Part shown: positions 11,394 through 22,450 of the stretch, in pieces | Position numbering within the stretch: position 1 is the stretch's first letter | Layout: every line of letters starts with the position of its first letter | Source: Ligula intestinalis | Taxonomy: Eukaryota > Platyhelminthes > Cestoda > Diphyllobothriidea > Diphyllobothriidae | NCBI GenBank assembly: GCA_036362985.1 | Contig: JAYGXS010000003.1 | Location: forward strand, 74,613,373-74,677,372 | DNA length: 64,000 bases | Reading direction: 5' to 3' | Made by a program: the position numbers and the translations under genes | The notes under the pieces: generated by a model | What the model was told of the DNA's origin: nothing | The model's database searches: none | Seen by the model: the letters and a program-made list of their open reading frames with translations, nothing else

Positions 11394-11540
11394 GGCCGCT
11401 TAGGTTCGAAGATATTGACACTCATTAACAAACTTTCACCAAGCACTAACGGAACTCATTTGGCCCACTCTGTCCTGTCTTGAGCCTCATTTCCCGAGCG
11501 TTTTTTTCGAATAATCTGGCGCATGTACCCTTGGTATATA

Positions 11541-11640
11541 GTATTGTCGGCAAAGACATTAGAGACTGGAATGTCCATTTCGGACTTATTAGTCATCGTC
11601 AGCCAGTCGGTCGGCCAGCAGTCGGGTGAACGTTCATAAG
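11541..11640 (-). mobile_element. tRNA-related SINE-like repeat, tail half
   Basis: Matches the body and tail of the neighbouring copy: AGACTGGAATGTCCATTTCG, then GACTTATTAGTCATCGTCAG, then CCAGTCGG. The tRNA-like head is absent. Confidence 0.65.
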
Positions 11641-11670
11641 TGAGATCCAATATCTCTGGACCTAACCCGG

Positions 11671-11848
11671 CAAGACAACAAGCTCGTGGCTCAATAGTTA
11701 GGACGTTTGCCTCTGATCAAAGAGTTCGGGAGTTCGAGGATCAGGTGGGACAGCACTTGGGTCTCAGTAGGACTGACTGATGACGGCTAATAAGTCAGAA
11801 ATGGCCATTCCAGCCTCCCTTGTTCTTGTCAGCAACACTATCTGCCTA
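11671..11848 (+). mobile_element. tRNA-related SINE-like repeat, complete copy
   Basis: Head AGCTCGTGGCTCAATAGTTA carries the A box, and GGGAGTTCGAGGATC is the B-box region. The body reads CTGACTGATGACGGCTAATA and the tail ATGGCCATTCCAGCCTCCCT. It lies in opposite orientation to the copies at 11229-11393 and 11541-11640, so the three make an inverted cluster. Confidence 0.75.
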
Positions 11849-11945
11849 TAGTACTAGCTGCTATGGCTCAATGAGGACCAAGACAGGGCAGAGTGAGCCC
11901 AGTGAGTTCCCCTAGCGGTCGGTGAACGCTCATTAACGAGCGTTG
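11849..11945 (-). repeat. RTE-tail module attached to the SINE-like repeat
   Basis: In reverse complement it follows the 3' tail of the RTE-like element (TGAGTTCCCCTAGCGGTCGG, then TGAACGCTCA). The arrangement SINE-like body then inverted RTE tail repeats at 25949-26225. Confidence 0.6.
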
Positions 11946-13099
11946 ATATTGTATTCTCCACCTGGTAATGCTTCGTTTGAATTAAACACCAAATTGTGTG
12001 GAGTGCCGTAGGACGCCCTATTTAGAACATACAGACATGTCTAAGTCCCTTGCTTGGAAGGTATGCAGCATATAGTTTTAAACTCTTGCTGCAAGTTCAA
12101 ATGCAAGTACGGCTCAAATTTATTAAAAAATTAAAACGGTTTTTTTCAAAGTACACTTGGAATATAATATATAAATATGACTTCATTTCCAACCGATGGA
12201 GTATAAAAAGTATATTTTTGCCCAGTTTTGCGACAACGTATACGTGAATTAATGAGGGAAACAAAAATCGATACGATGAATTCCTACTGCTTAATTAGTC
12301 CGCTTTTACCATTTGTGGCTTGTAGAAATGGCAGGAAACTGGCTCATTCAGAAACCGACACTCTGACGTGCCTGAAGTATTTTGAGATTGGGCTGCATGA
12401 TAACCAGTATTATAACCACCCGCGTTTCCCATCAAAACAGAGTTCAGAACTTTTGTAAATACTCCTTCAGGTGGAACAGTTTCTTTAGTTAGAAAAAAAC
12501 ATCCTCAGAACAAATTGGTTTTAATATTACCTCATGACAGCACTTGCTAGGAAGGATCTCTCACCTGCGCACCTTTTTTCTAGACTAAGCCGACACACAA
12601 GTGCCCTGTTACTTGAATTGCGGCTGTGAGCGCAATCTACGGCAGACAGAACGTGGAAAACAAAACAACATGTGCAAACAAACAAAAAACCGTCATTGTG
12701 AGACTGCGGGTGGCTTTTGGGTGTGTTAGTTTCCCGCATTCAGCCCTCCACGAGCCATGCCTACCAGTCAGCTTAGAGAGAGCCAGATAAACTGCCGAGA
12801 AACTGCAATTCCCGATAAGTTTTGTCTTATTTCGTCCAACTCGCTCAACGGCCTGGCGTGGCTAGAATTGGACACATTTAGAACAACCTCAGCTCGAAGT
12901 CTGTCGCTCGCCAGGAGGTTTCCGTGATATTTCTTATTAAATTGCGCTAAGTATCACGCACGTGTTAGATTGAGTAACCTTCGTAGGCCAGATAGAAATA
13001 GCGCCAAGTCGGTGACTGACAGACGGACGTGACTAAATGCTTTTGGTGGCATTTGACGGATCTTGAACAGGCGATTCAGTTGTTGAGCATCATGCTTCC
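11946..13099. other. No gene recognised
   Basis: AT-rich sequence with short frames and no recognisable repeats. Confidence 0.5.
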
Positions 13100-13350
13100 A
13101 ACTGCGCTGATGTGTGCTCACCGATCACTTACGAAACTCAACCGTCCGATTCTGCCTTGGGGTTCACTCTCAAGCCCGCCAGCAGCCGCGAAGTGGCCAG
13201 TAGTGTGTAAAAGACAAGGGATACTGCAGTAGCCATTTTTGGCTCATTAGCTGCCGGGTGGTACACCACTTGGGGTTGGGTATGGCTGACTGATGACGTC
13301 TAATGAGCCAGAAATGACAATTCCAGTCTCCCTTGTCTTTGCCGACCATT
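13100..13350 (+). mobile_element. RTE-tail module followed by a fold-back pair of SINE-like tails
   Basis: The part at 13103-13203 repeats the RTE-like 3' tail in the same orientation as 7128-7250. It is followed by an inverted pair: 13212-13250 (AAGACAAGGGATACTGCAGT, then AGCCATTTTTGGCTCATTAG) and its imperfect reverse complement at 13300-13340 (TAATGAGCCAGAAATGACAA, then TTCCAGTCTCCCTTGTC). The arms are about 40 bases with a loop of about 50, so the transcript could fold into a hairpin. Confidence 0.65.
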
Positions 13351-14259
13351 TTCATAGGTATACTTTCTAATAAATAACATGGCTTTAAACTCCAAGCCCA
13401 TTTTCACCTACGTTTGATGTAGACTTTGCCCTTATACGTCCAAAATTGTTGGCATTGGACCAATTGAGCGGGGCCCAACAGTCGAACCTGGACCTTCCAC
13501 ATTTTCCAGTCTCGACCACTGTTTCAACCTCTCAGTGGCTTCCATTAGTCTACATGCATTTGTGAGAATTTCACCATATTAACGCATACGTAACGCTTAT
13601 CGGCGACATTGAATGTTACCCATAAGTCCCATACCCCTATCCTGTGTTCGGTAAATTTTGAAGCAAGTGCAAATTCTTAAAACTTGCAGCAAAAGTCCCA
13701 CCAGCGTGTTGAAAACCTCTATCCTGTTCGTGCAGTCAGATTACAAGTGAGTACGACCTTCTGAGAGTTAGCGTGTACCATAGACATGCTGCTATAGCCC
13801 ACAACTTCCAACTCGACTCAAGCAACTAGCTTTCGCGAAAATTCTTTTTATTTTTCTAACTTTTGCGCTTCCTTCATCAGGAGAATCAGGTTGCACATAC
13901 TGCAAGTAATAAAAGTCGGTTCAGCTCTTCTGGGAGTAAAGTAAAGTTGAAGGAGTATCTCTCTTATTAAGGCTCCAAGCAGTCACAGAAGTTCTCGAAA
14001 GTATATCCACCAACGTTGATGGTACTGCCTGTTCGTCCGACTCACTTAAGTAATATATGTTTTAAAAAAATCTAATTTGGGTCAAAAAATTATTCAAGTC
14101 TGCCAAAACATGCATTACTCATGTAGGCTTACTGATTATTTTCTGTTTTTATATGGATTTCTGAATAAAGTATGTTAGGGCAGTTAGTTCAGTTTGTGGG
14201 AATTGGCGAATTTCATAGGTTCCAAAACGTTCTGCCGGCAACTTGACCAATAGTTTGTG

Positions 14260-14360
14260 AGAATCACGGCTCCCGATGCGGCCTTGTAGCAACGATTTTA
14301 AAGCCTTGGCTGAACTAAGATCTGCACTTGCTCTCGTAGGTTCGAATCCCACTGAGGTTT
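14260..14360 (+). repeat. Possible decayed tRNA-like sequence
   Basis: A clean B-box-like GGTTCGAATCCC occurs near 14339, with a loose A-box-like TTGTAGCAACG about 60 bases upstream. On the opposite strand this gives the 'G-F-E-P-T-R' peptide that commonly betrays translated tRNA T-arms. I could not fold a convincing cloverleaf, so this is a remnant at best. Confidence 0.3.
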
Positions 14361-15440
14361 TAAAAATTGGGTCGAATTAATTAGTGATAACTTTCAAAAC
14401 ACAAGGATGCGGGTGATAATTTTGTTGATTTATTTCTTTCCACCTGCCAAATACGTAAAGGACACCAGTGTCAGCTCACTCTTCCTAGGCAAGAGTATGA
14501 AGTTACCTTTGACTGCGTAGTGGTCCCGATTTAATCGGGTGATCGCATTTCATATCGACTACAACCCGCGTGGTCTACAGTAAGTGGCCTAACTCTTGAA
14601 ATCTCAAGATCAAAATTTGATTGGGCAGTACTTCATACATTTGCTATTGGCATTTTCGGTTTCTTGAAGGGTTTCGAGGAGCAAGAAGCTATTTAATAAA
14701 AAAGAATCCATTTTAAGTATGTTTTACGGAGGGAAAACCGGCTGATTTTGACTGGAATCCGCTCCTGTCTGTTTGCATTATGCGGTAAGCAAACACTAAC
14801 TTAAACAGAAAAAAAGTAGGAATAAACCCCTTTGAAAAACAGAACATTGCTTTTTACGTCCATTTAAATCAGGTGAAGGTATATATGCTAAATAGCACTC
14901 TTTACAGACATGAAAAGAGGAGAGCATTCAGTCTTAAAACCTCCGTCCTGCAATATTGTGGGGTTTTATGCCATAAAAATAAGTAATAACCATATTTGAC
15001 TATATTTTTTTATTAGACTGATAATAAGAAGGCGTAAGTGGTCAAAATTTCTTGCGAGGCCGCCTATTGGCAAAAGTTCCCCCGTCCAAGGTTCTTAGGG
15101 CAATCGTGATTAAAGGTTTAATGTTTGATTAAGGCGTAGCCAAGGTGCAGTTACTGTGTGCTTACTGCAGAATAGGGAAATAAGTTAAAGCTGCTTTTAA
15201 TTTTTTTACCGAATGAAACATATAAGTGAAAAACACGCTGAAATCTGCTAACATAAACTCTTAATGGTCAGCAAAAGATGCCTATCGAGTAATACAATAT
15301 TAAAACAACTCATATGGGTTAACATAATCATTGAAGTGTTCGGATAGATGGAAATTTGACCTACTGGAAATGTGGAAGTTCTTTTATATTATTAATGACA
15401 GAGAAATTCGGCCTTAGAAGAGGGCCCTACCACATAGACC

Positions 15441-15441
15441 A

Positions 15442-15468
<27 letters not shown>
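15441..15468 (+). repeat. (AT)n microsatellite
   Basis: About 13 perfect AT dinucleotides. Confidence 0.9.
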
Positions 15469-15472
<4 letters not shown>

Positions 15473-17424
15473 ACCCAGGATATGCTGTCACCTTTATGCG
15501 TCAGACCTTATGATAAATATGGCCAAACAGTTTCAATTCGCAGTAGACTACTAACGGATACGGACGTTGGCAACGGAGGGTTTTTGTGTGAGGCGTTAGC
15601 ACGCACTTTTAATATTAGCAAGCTCACTCTTTGACGCATTATTAATGATACAACCGTGCCCGGAAATAGGTAGGCGAACAAAAGTAGTTCACCAATGAGC
15701 GGGGTGATGGCTGTTGCCTCTCTAGAGTGAAGAAAAATGGTAATGCATGCCGACTGACAGCATTAAAAGGAAACATCTACCGACGTTCTCTACGAACGTA
15801 ATTTGGAAAAGGTTTCGCCAGAAAAAGGCCACGATCAGGGGAATCGCATCAGAGCAAGTTCGCTTTATTTACTTTGAACTACATTTGCTACATGCCTTCA
15901 TTTTGAAAGCGCATTTACCTCTTTGGTGAGGTCTTAGTTTCAGATAAGCCTGTGCAGTCTCCCCAGATAGCCACATGGGGAAAGCACATTGTGCTAAGGG
16001 CAACTCACAACAACTGAAGACGGTCGGTGGTCTGGATAGCTATCACACGTGCACAGCTGCCGGTCTGCCTTTCGAATGCTGATACTATCGAGCTTGTAAA
16101 AGATGCCTTCGGCTACAGCAGAATTCACAGGCCGCAGACGTACACCGTGATTTTACCTGATAACGCTGCTGTTTATCGCTCTAAATAGACATGCATCTAA
16201 CATTTTCAACTAAAATCTAACTTTTAGAGAACAAATTGCCTTTCCACGTATGGCCTCTGATCTATATGACATTCCCACCAATAGACCTCGACCCTATTCC
16301 TATGAGCAAGAAAACGACGCATAGGAAAGAAGGAGCCTTTCCTTGCCAGATAATGTCGGTTTTGTGGCAAATAATCCCATCGAACAGACAGTTTTAGACA
16401 ACCTGACTATTTCCATGTCTTCCTTGCGCACTTATAGATCTAGCTTTATTTCAACTATAGTCGTCGTCTGAAATTTAAATTTTCAGCGAAACTTCACACC
16501 GATCATCTCAGCAAATATTAATTTAGTAATAGAGATAGGACTTCTGTTTTACTGCTGTGAGCCTGTGGGGGCGCAGCATCGTGGACGGATTTTGCCTATC
16601 GGGTCCTTTCTTGTGAAGGTCACGAGATATCACCTTTTAGCAAATCTGCTGTATAAATTAGGGTTCCGTCACACTTCACCCAAAAATCAGCCAACTTTAT
16701 TTCATAAGCAGCATCTACTAGTGTGTGCGTAGACGGCGCACGTGTAGGCGTTTGTGTAGTTCACGTAGACTTTTGGGGTGCGTCAGCGCAGGCGTCTGTG
16801 CAAATCCAACAGCAGCAGAAGCAGGCGACCGAACAGACAGCCAACACATGCTATGGAATTTTTGCACTTTAATAGATCTGGGCGATCATCGTGCTGTCTA
16901 CCAACTGCTAGTCACAGCCAGACGTATGCAGACGTGTGAGTTACCATTTAGCCTTATAATGTCGGGACACAACTACACAAACGGCATGAACTTGAAGGGT
17001 GTTTAGTTCGTCGTGGAATAAACTATAGCGATCTTGACTACACCTAAACACGGAGCGGCGAAGCGCGGGGATAAAAGCCCGGTGGGCGGAGAAACTGCTG
17101 ACCAGTGGGATTTTGAACAGAGATAACGTTCCTTTTTCATTAACACCTGGATTGCTGGAACGCGAACCTATGCAGGTAAACTGGTTAGTTCTGCAATCTC
17201 GTGCCCGATCATTCTCCCACATCTCTAGTCTTGCAGATGCACAAGGAGCCCTTTCGCACAGAATCTCTCTCGAAAAGAAGCAAATATGCGTGCCCCAGGT
17301 TCTTGGTGCAAAGAAGAAGAAGACACGATGTCTACAATGGCAGAGGTCGCCTCTTCTTCTTTAAAGAATTTCTCTAGTGTGACGGACAGCAGAGTGGCGT
17401 TGGATTATTAACTGCATAGGAACA

Positions 17425-17735
17425 GAGTAATCTGAATACTCCGGAGCGCCAACTTCGCTTCAACTTAAAGGTACACACAAGTTTTGTGAGGGTTACACCC
17501 AAAGTGGGGCGAAGAACGTTATCGTTGATGGCACCACAGTGTCGCAGTTGCGGACAATTGTAATGTCCACTTTCCTACGAACATTGACCAAAATAAACAG
17601 TGTAATATCAAATAGTGCATATATACAGGCACGCTGAGTACTGGCAAAGACAGGAGGGCTTAGAAGGATAATTCGGACTTTTTAGTCATCATCAGGCAGT
17701 CGTATATACATATACATCCCCAAGTCGTGCGAAAC
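17425..17735 (+). repeat. Segmental array, leading partial copy (copy 0)
   Basis: Contains the late modules of the array unit. The stretch at 17440-17480 (GCGCCAACTTCGCTTCAACT then TAAAGGTA) resembles 22295-22325. The stretch at 17481-17530 resembles 22326-22360. A minus-strand SINE-like tail at 17640-17735 (CGGACTTTTTAGTCATCATC then AGGCAGTC) occupies the same relative place as in copies I and II. Confidence 0.45.
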
Positions 17736-18487
17736 CTGCAATTAAAGTACGCAAACGTTGGTCCTTGGACCCTTATGAGTAAGTTGCTCCAGAAATCACT
17801 CAAGAACCCGGCTTCCTGCAGGACAACGCTAACAGTACGAAAGACGCCGTGTTCAAAGCTAGAGTCAGGTAGACAGGCATATCGTGCAGACGATTTATTT
17901 CCTCCGCGGAACAACCCTAATTACTGCGACACATCCTGCTATTTTACGGGTTGCCCTATGGCAAATGATCTCGTTTCACTCATCGGTAAGGATTTCTTAT
18001 AAACAACATCATTTTAACAAACAAACTAGGTTTGTGTTATACGGGACCGATAGTAACAGGGTCATATGGGTGGGACATATCAACGAGAAGAAAAATACAC
18101 ATAAAAGACTTAACAAACTAGTAAAAGTAAACTAACGAAAACAAAAACCCAACTTTACTAATTTTTACTAAAAATAAACTAAAATAACCTAAAGTAACAC
18201 TAACACAACTAGATAATAAATTTATAAGCTAAAAACTAAAGTAAATAATAAGCTACAACAACGTAAGTAGTTAGTTATGCCTAGTAAACTACGCTGCTGT
18301 TTATAAGGAACCCTTCTCAATTCATCTTGCACAGCTTTGTACCTTAATGCGCATCGTAGAAATGGATTCGGACTTCTCAAGAACTTATGAAAAACATAAA
18401 AAATTGTATCTTATCTTGTCCTGCCCGTTAAGTAGACGCCTTAAAAAACTGACGCCAACATAAAAAAATTTTAACATGGGTTTACAG
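17736..18487. other. No gene recognised; A-rich low-complexity block
   Basis: The block at 18085-18270 is rich in ACTAAA, AAACTA and AAGTAA steps. No coding features. Confidence 0.55.
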
Positions 18488-20125
18488 TGAGATTTCGAGC
18501 AAAACCTGGGAAGCCCATGGGAAGAAAACCACCATGACGCCGCTTTGGCAAATAAAGCACCCTGATTATAAAAGCCGTGGTTTAACCGATGTAAATTATC
18601 CCCTAGCTGTGAGCTTTAGTCCGACATTGAAGAAGTGGGAGGAAGAAAGATTGTTGGTGATGGTAGTGGTGGGCAACGTTCTAAGTAACCACCTCCCTGC
18701 CCAAATACTGCGCAGTTCGCAGCGCAATTGGCAAAAACGTAACTTGCATGGAAGCTTACAAAAACTAGAATTTGACCTTGTTACTCGTCACTATATGCAT
18801 CCGGAAGTTTTAGTCTTGAAAGCAGTGTGCTAGCTATCTATTTTTGGCTACGTCAATTTCACTGTGGTAGTAGAGTGGCAACGCCCGGGTAAACTGCTGT
18901 GTTGTGCGGGACACTGCAAGGTGGTAACCACAACAGTTTTTAAAATATATCCCCACGCTCAACGACGCGTGAGCAAGTTTCCTGTGCCTATATATCAGAA
19001 GCGGTCCTTCGTCCCTCGCAAACAACTGGGACAACTACTGACCTGGGTATACGCAGCGTGTAAAACCCACATTAATTCCACGTGCACCATGTTTCCTCCA
19101 CAGCACCGAACTAAAAATTACAGCAACTATGACTGAAAAACTAACTTTGCAAGGATACTTAGAGGCGTATGCGCTTGTCTTTCACGTATCAGCTCAGTTT
19201 CTAGCCTTGCCAGTGACCACTAAAGTGAGTTGCCGCTGTCACAGCAAGTCAGGATTCTACACCAAAGAGATGCATCATTCTGGTGCCGTTTTAAATATCC
19301 TGGTATTCGGGACATGACCTGAAATGTGTGCAACGTGTAACCCCGATGTGCCCGAAGTGTAAATGCAATAGACGTGGCTGAGTTTCCTCATCCAAAAAGT
19401 CCCACTCACGTTCATTTTACCGTTTTGCCTCTGTTCATCGTCGCGGTCATGAAAAGGCAAATGCAAGTTGTCGACGTCTTCTCACGATTCACAGTCCAAA
19501 TCAAGCCTCGAAACAAATTATGCGGTATAACCATCAAACGGTTTTAATTTTGGAACTAACTTCTGTCTTTTGTTCAAGCGCTAACTTCTCTCCCATTCGC
19601 GTCAGCAAGCCAGCGTTGACTCGTTTTTCTGCGATGTCGTAGTTTCTCACTTCCCGGCATAATAGGCTTTTGAGCACGCAAACCAACCCTGATCTCATTT
19701 TACCGACAGCGTTGGATGACTTACCCCATAGAAGCTGAGTATTCTGAGTATCCTGGAGCGCAAAATTCGCATCAGGTTAAAGATTTGTGGTCATTACATC
19801 CCAGGTAAGCCAACGAGAACCCTGGAGGAAAGATAACGTCAATTGCAGGAAGGCGACAGGTTTACGAAGAATTGCGGTGTCCTTGTTTATATCGATAATT
19901 TAGGAAAGCCTAGTACAATGAAATTAGATGGTCAAATCGGACTTTCTAGTCATCGTCAGTGAGCCATACTGTGCCCAGGTTTGCATAGAATCTTGCATCT
20001 GAATACGGGAACTTTAGCTACTGGGCATTTTCAAGTCGAACGCTCTAACATCGCCTAACGGACCCGTTGTCCTGTAAAAGAACCCACAAGTACTGAAGGA
20101 GATCCGAGTTCGAATCTAGCGTCAT
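18488..20125 (+). repeat. Segmental array, copy I (longest)
   Basis: Marker blocks in order: AAAACCTGGGAAGCCC (18501); GGAAGCTTACAAAAACTAGA then ATTTGACCTTGTTACT (18750); a TTTCACGTATCAGC block (19180); GTTTTGCCTCTGTTCATCGT (19423); GAGTATCCTGGAGCG (19746); AGAACCCTGGAGGAAAGATA then ACGTCAATTGCAGGAAGGCG (19818); and a minus-strand SINE-like copy (19926-20078). The same blocks in the same order occur in copies II and III, at roughly 70-80% similarity by eye. I recognise no conserved reading frame. Confidence 0.65.
19926..20078 (-). mobile_element. tRNA-related SINE-like repeat within array copy I
   Basis: Shows the body TCGGACTTTCTAGTCATCGT then CAGTGAGCC, and the reversed head region CTCTAACATCGCCTAACGGA then CCCGTTGTC. 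Its equivalent lies at 20757-20900 in copy II. Confidence 0.6.
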
Positions 20126-20329
20126 GTAAACAGGCGCAGTTTCTAGGTGGTCTGTATCCTCTGCGGACCCACCTAGTCTGTTTACGGGTTGCGCTGCGGT
20201 TTCTACTTTCGCAAAAATTATCTTGCATAGTTTTTTTTGCGTTCATACAAATCTGGGGAATGTTGTTTGGATTTTTAAGGATATGATTAAAGCAAACTGT
20301 AAAGTCTATCCTATTTAGCTCTAGCTGTC

Positions 20330-20900
20330 AAAAATAGATAGTTCGCAAGCCGGAACCCGCACATGACGTCCTTATTTATGAGTTAAAAGTGGAGGTTGCA
20401 TTAACCCTGGAACGTTTTGTCACGCGATCGTTCTATGCCGGCCTAATCAACTAAAGCACCCCGGTTATAGGCAGCAGAGTTTCCGCAAAAGTAAATTGGT
20501 TGCACAGCTACGATTGCTTCAAGCTTACAACGGCTGGACTTTGACCTTATTACTTGTCACTTAATGCATTTGGAGTAAAACAGTCTTGATCTTGGAAGCA
20601 ATTTTTGGCAAGCTAATGTGTGGTCATTACACCGAAGGGATGCCACTGCGAACCCTGAAGGAACCGTAACGTCAAAAGCAGGAGGGCGTCAGGTTTATGA
20701 AGAATTAAGTTGTCCATTTGTAATTCAATAATTTAGGAAAAGTCTAGTAACGTGTAATTATATGGTCAAATCGCATTTCGTAGTCATCCTCAGTGTACCA
20801 TACCGCAACCCAGGTTTGCATAGAATTTGTAATTCGAACCCAGAAATTTTACCTCTTGGACACTTAGAATTGAAATCCTCTAACATCCTACCTAACTTCA
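20330..20900 (+). repeat. Segmental array, copy II (internally deleted)
   Basis: Starts with GCAAGCCGGAACCCGCACAT, matching GCAAGCAGGAGCCCACACAT at the start of copy III (20933). It keeps the TTCAAGCTTACAACGGCTGG then ACTTTGACCTTATTACTTGT block, then jumps at about 20615 straight to the late TGGTCATTACACC / GAACCCTGAAGGAACC block. More than 1 kb present in copies I and III is missing. It ends with a minus-strand SINE-like copy at 20757-20900. Confidence 0.65.
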
Positions 20901-20929
20901 TGTCTAGCTCTAGCTTTAAAAGAAATACT

Positions 20930-22450
20930 TTGCAAGCAGGAGCCCACACATTGCGTCCTTTTTATGGGTCAAAGGTGAAGGTTGCACAAAACCTGGGAAG
21001 CCCTGTTGTGCTATCTTTCCGCGGCCGTCTTGCCAACTGAGACACCTTAGTTGAAGGATCCGCGGCTTCACAAATATATCTTGTACGCACAGTTGCGATT
21101 TATTCAAGCTTATACCAGCTGGACTTTGACCTTGTTACTTATCTCTATAGGTATCCGGGGTAAAATAGTCTTGATCTTCAAAGCAATTTGCTGGCTAGCT
21201 CATTTTGGTTTGGTCGATTAGACTGTAGTTATAGATTGACAACGCATGGCTCAGCAGCTGGATTGGGCGAAACACTAACTGGCTGTAGCTACCACACTTT
21301 TCAAAACTTATCTACACGCTCACCGTCACAATTATTTCGGAGAAGGCTGCCTGTCGCTATATAAACATAACAGAAGAGGTCGTTAATCGTTTGGCAGCGG
21401 AGAAGATTGCCCTGGTCTGCACATGGTCTAAAGTCCTCTTTACTTTCATGCCCACCATGTTTCCTATGCAGGACAAACAGCTAAAAAGCACCAAAAATAA
21501 TTTCACTAAGGAGATTGAGGCCACGTTTACATGTTTTATTCACGTATCAGCACCATTTTGAGCCACGCTTGTGCGCACTGACGCTAAAGGCAGCAATTCG
21601 AGATTCCGCAATCAATAGATCCATCATTTTGGCGTCCTTTTTAATGTCCTCCTATTCCGGAAGGGATCTAACAATCGTACAACTGCTAAACCCAACGAGC
21701 GGGAAGTGAAAATGCCAGACCTGGCTGAGCTTTCTTCTTACTTAACTTCTCACTCGCTTTAATTTTATTGCTTTGCCTCTGTTCTTCGTCAGGGCCAAGA
21801 CTAAGAAAACGCAGATTGCTGACGTCCTGCCATAAGCCCAGATAGATGATAGCAAACCGTGCATATAAAGTGCACATCAAGACTTGAACCATATTGTGCG
21901 GCATAACCGTCCAATGGCGCTACTTTTGGAACTCCTACCTCTTTGCCTCAAGAGGTAATGTGCCTCTCAGAAATAGAAAAATATGCGACCACTGGAACAA
22001 GAGCTGTATTTGCCTGACGCTTCAGATTCCGTTGGGGATCCTTAACCGTAGGTAATGGGAGCATATTCTGAGTTGTGCGCAAGTAGGGGTGAAACATGCA
22101 CAGGTTGATGGGTATTTGGCGTTGAATTCTAAAAAATATACGTACCCAGGTAACCTCGGCATGCATGCGATGTCGTGTCTGATTATTCGAAGGCATAACA
22201 GGGTCTTTTGCACGCAATTGGTACCGAATCTGATTTGACTGACAGCGTTTCCATGATGTACCACATAAAAGCCGAGTACTCTGAGGATCTTGGATCGCCA
22301 ACTTCGCATCAGGTTCAAGGTAAACGTGTGTTTTGTCATTACAGCCAGGGTAAGGCGAGGAGGACCCTGTATGAAAGTCAACATCTATAGCAGAAGTGAA
22401 TCGAGCTTATGAAGAACTGCGATGTCTTTTTCCTGACGATAATTTAAACA
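20930..22450 (+). repeat. Segmental array, copy III
   Basis: Carries AAAACCTGGGAAGCCC (20990), TTCAAGCTTATACCAGCTGG then ACTTTGACCTTGTTAC (21103), the TTTCACGTATCAGC-like block (21537), TTGCTTTGCCTCTGTTCTTC then GTCAG (21768), TGCGGCATAACCGTCCAATG (21897), GCCAACTTCGCATCAGGTTC (22298) and AGGAGGACCCTGTATGAAAG (22358). Order matches copy I. The final SINE-like copy seen in copies I and II is absent. Confidence 0.65.

Larger units (their letters stand above)
13351..17424. other. No gene recognised; AT-rich intergenic or intronic DNA
   Basis: Only short featureless frames. A B-box-like TAGGTTCGAATCCCACTGAG lies near 14338 (see separate entry), and a TA microsatellite at 15441-15468. Confidence 0.5.

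Noticed and set aside
14149..14352. Minus frame starting M-G-F-E-P-T-R
   Set aside because: This peptide is a known by-product of translating a B-box/T-arm sequence; the DNA is a tRNA-like remnant, not a gene.
17425..22450. CRISPR-like or satellite array
   Set aside because: Units are kilobase-sized, strongly diverged and contain SINE-like inserts; not short regular repeats with spacers.
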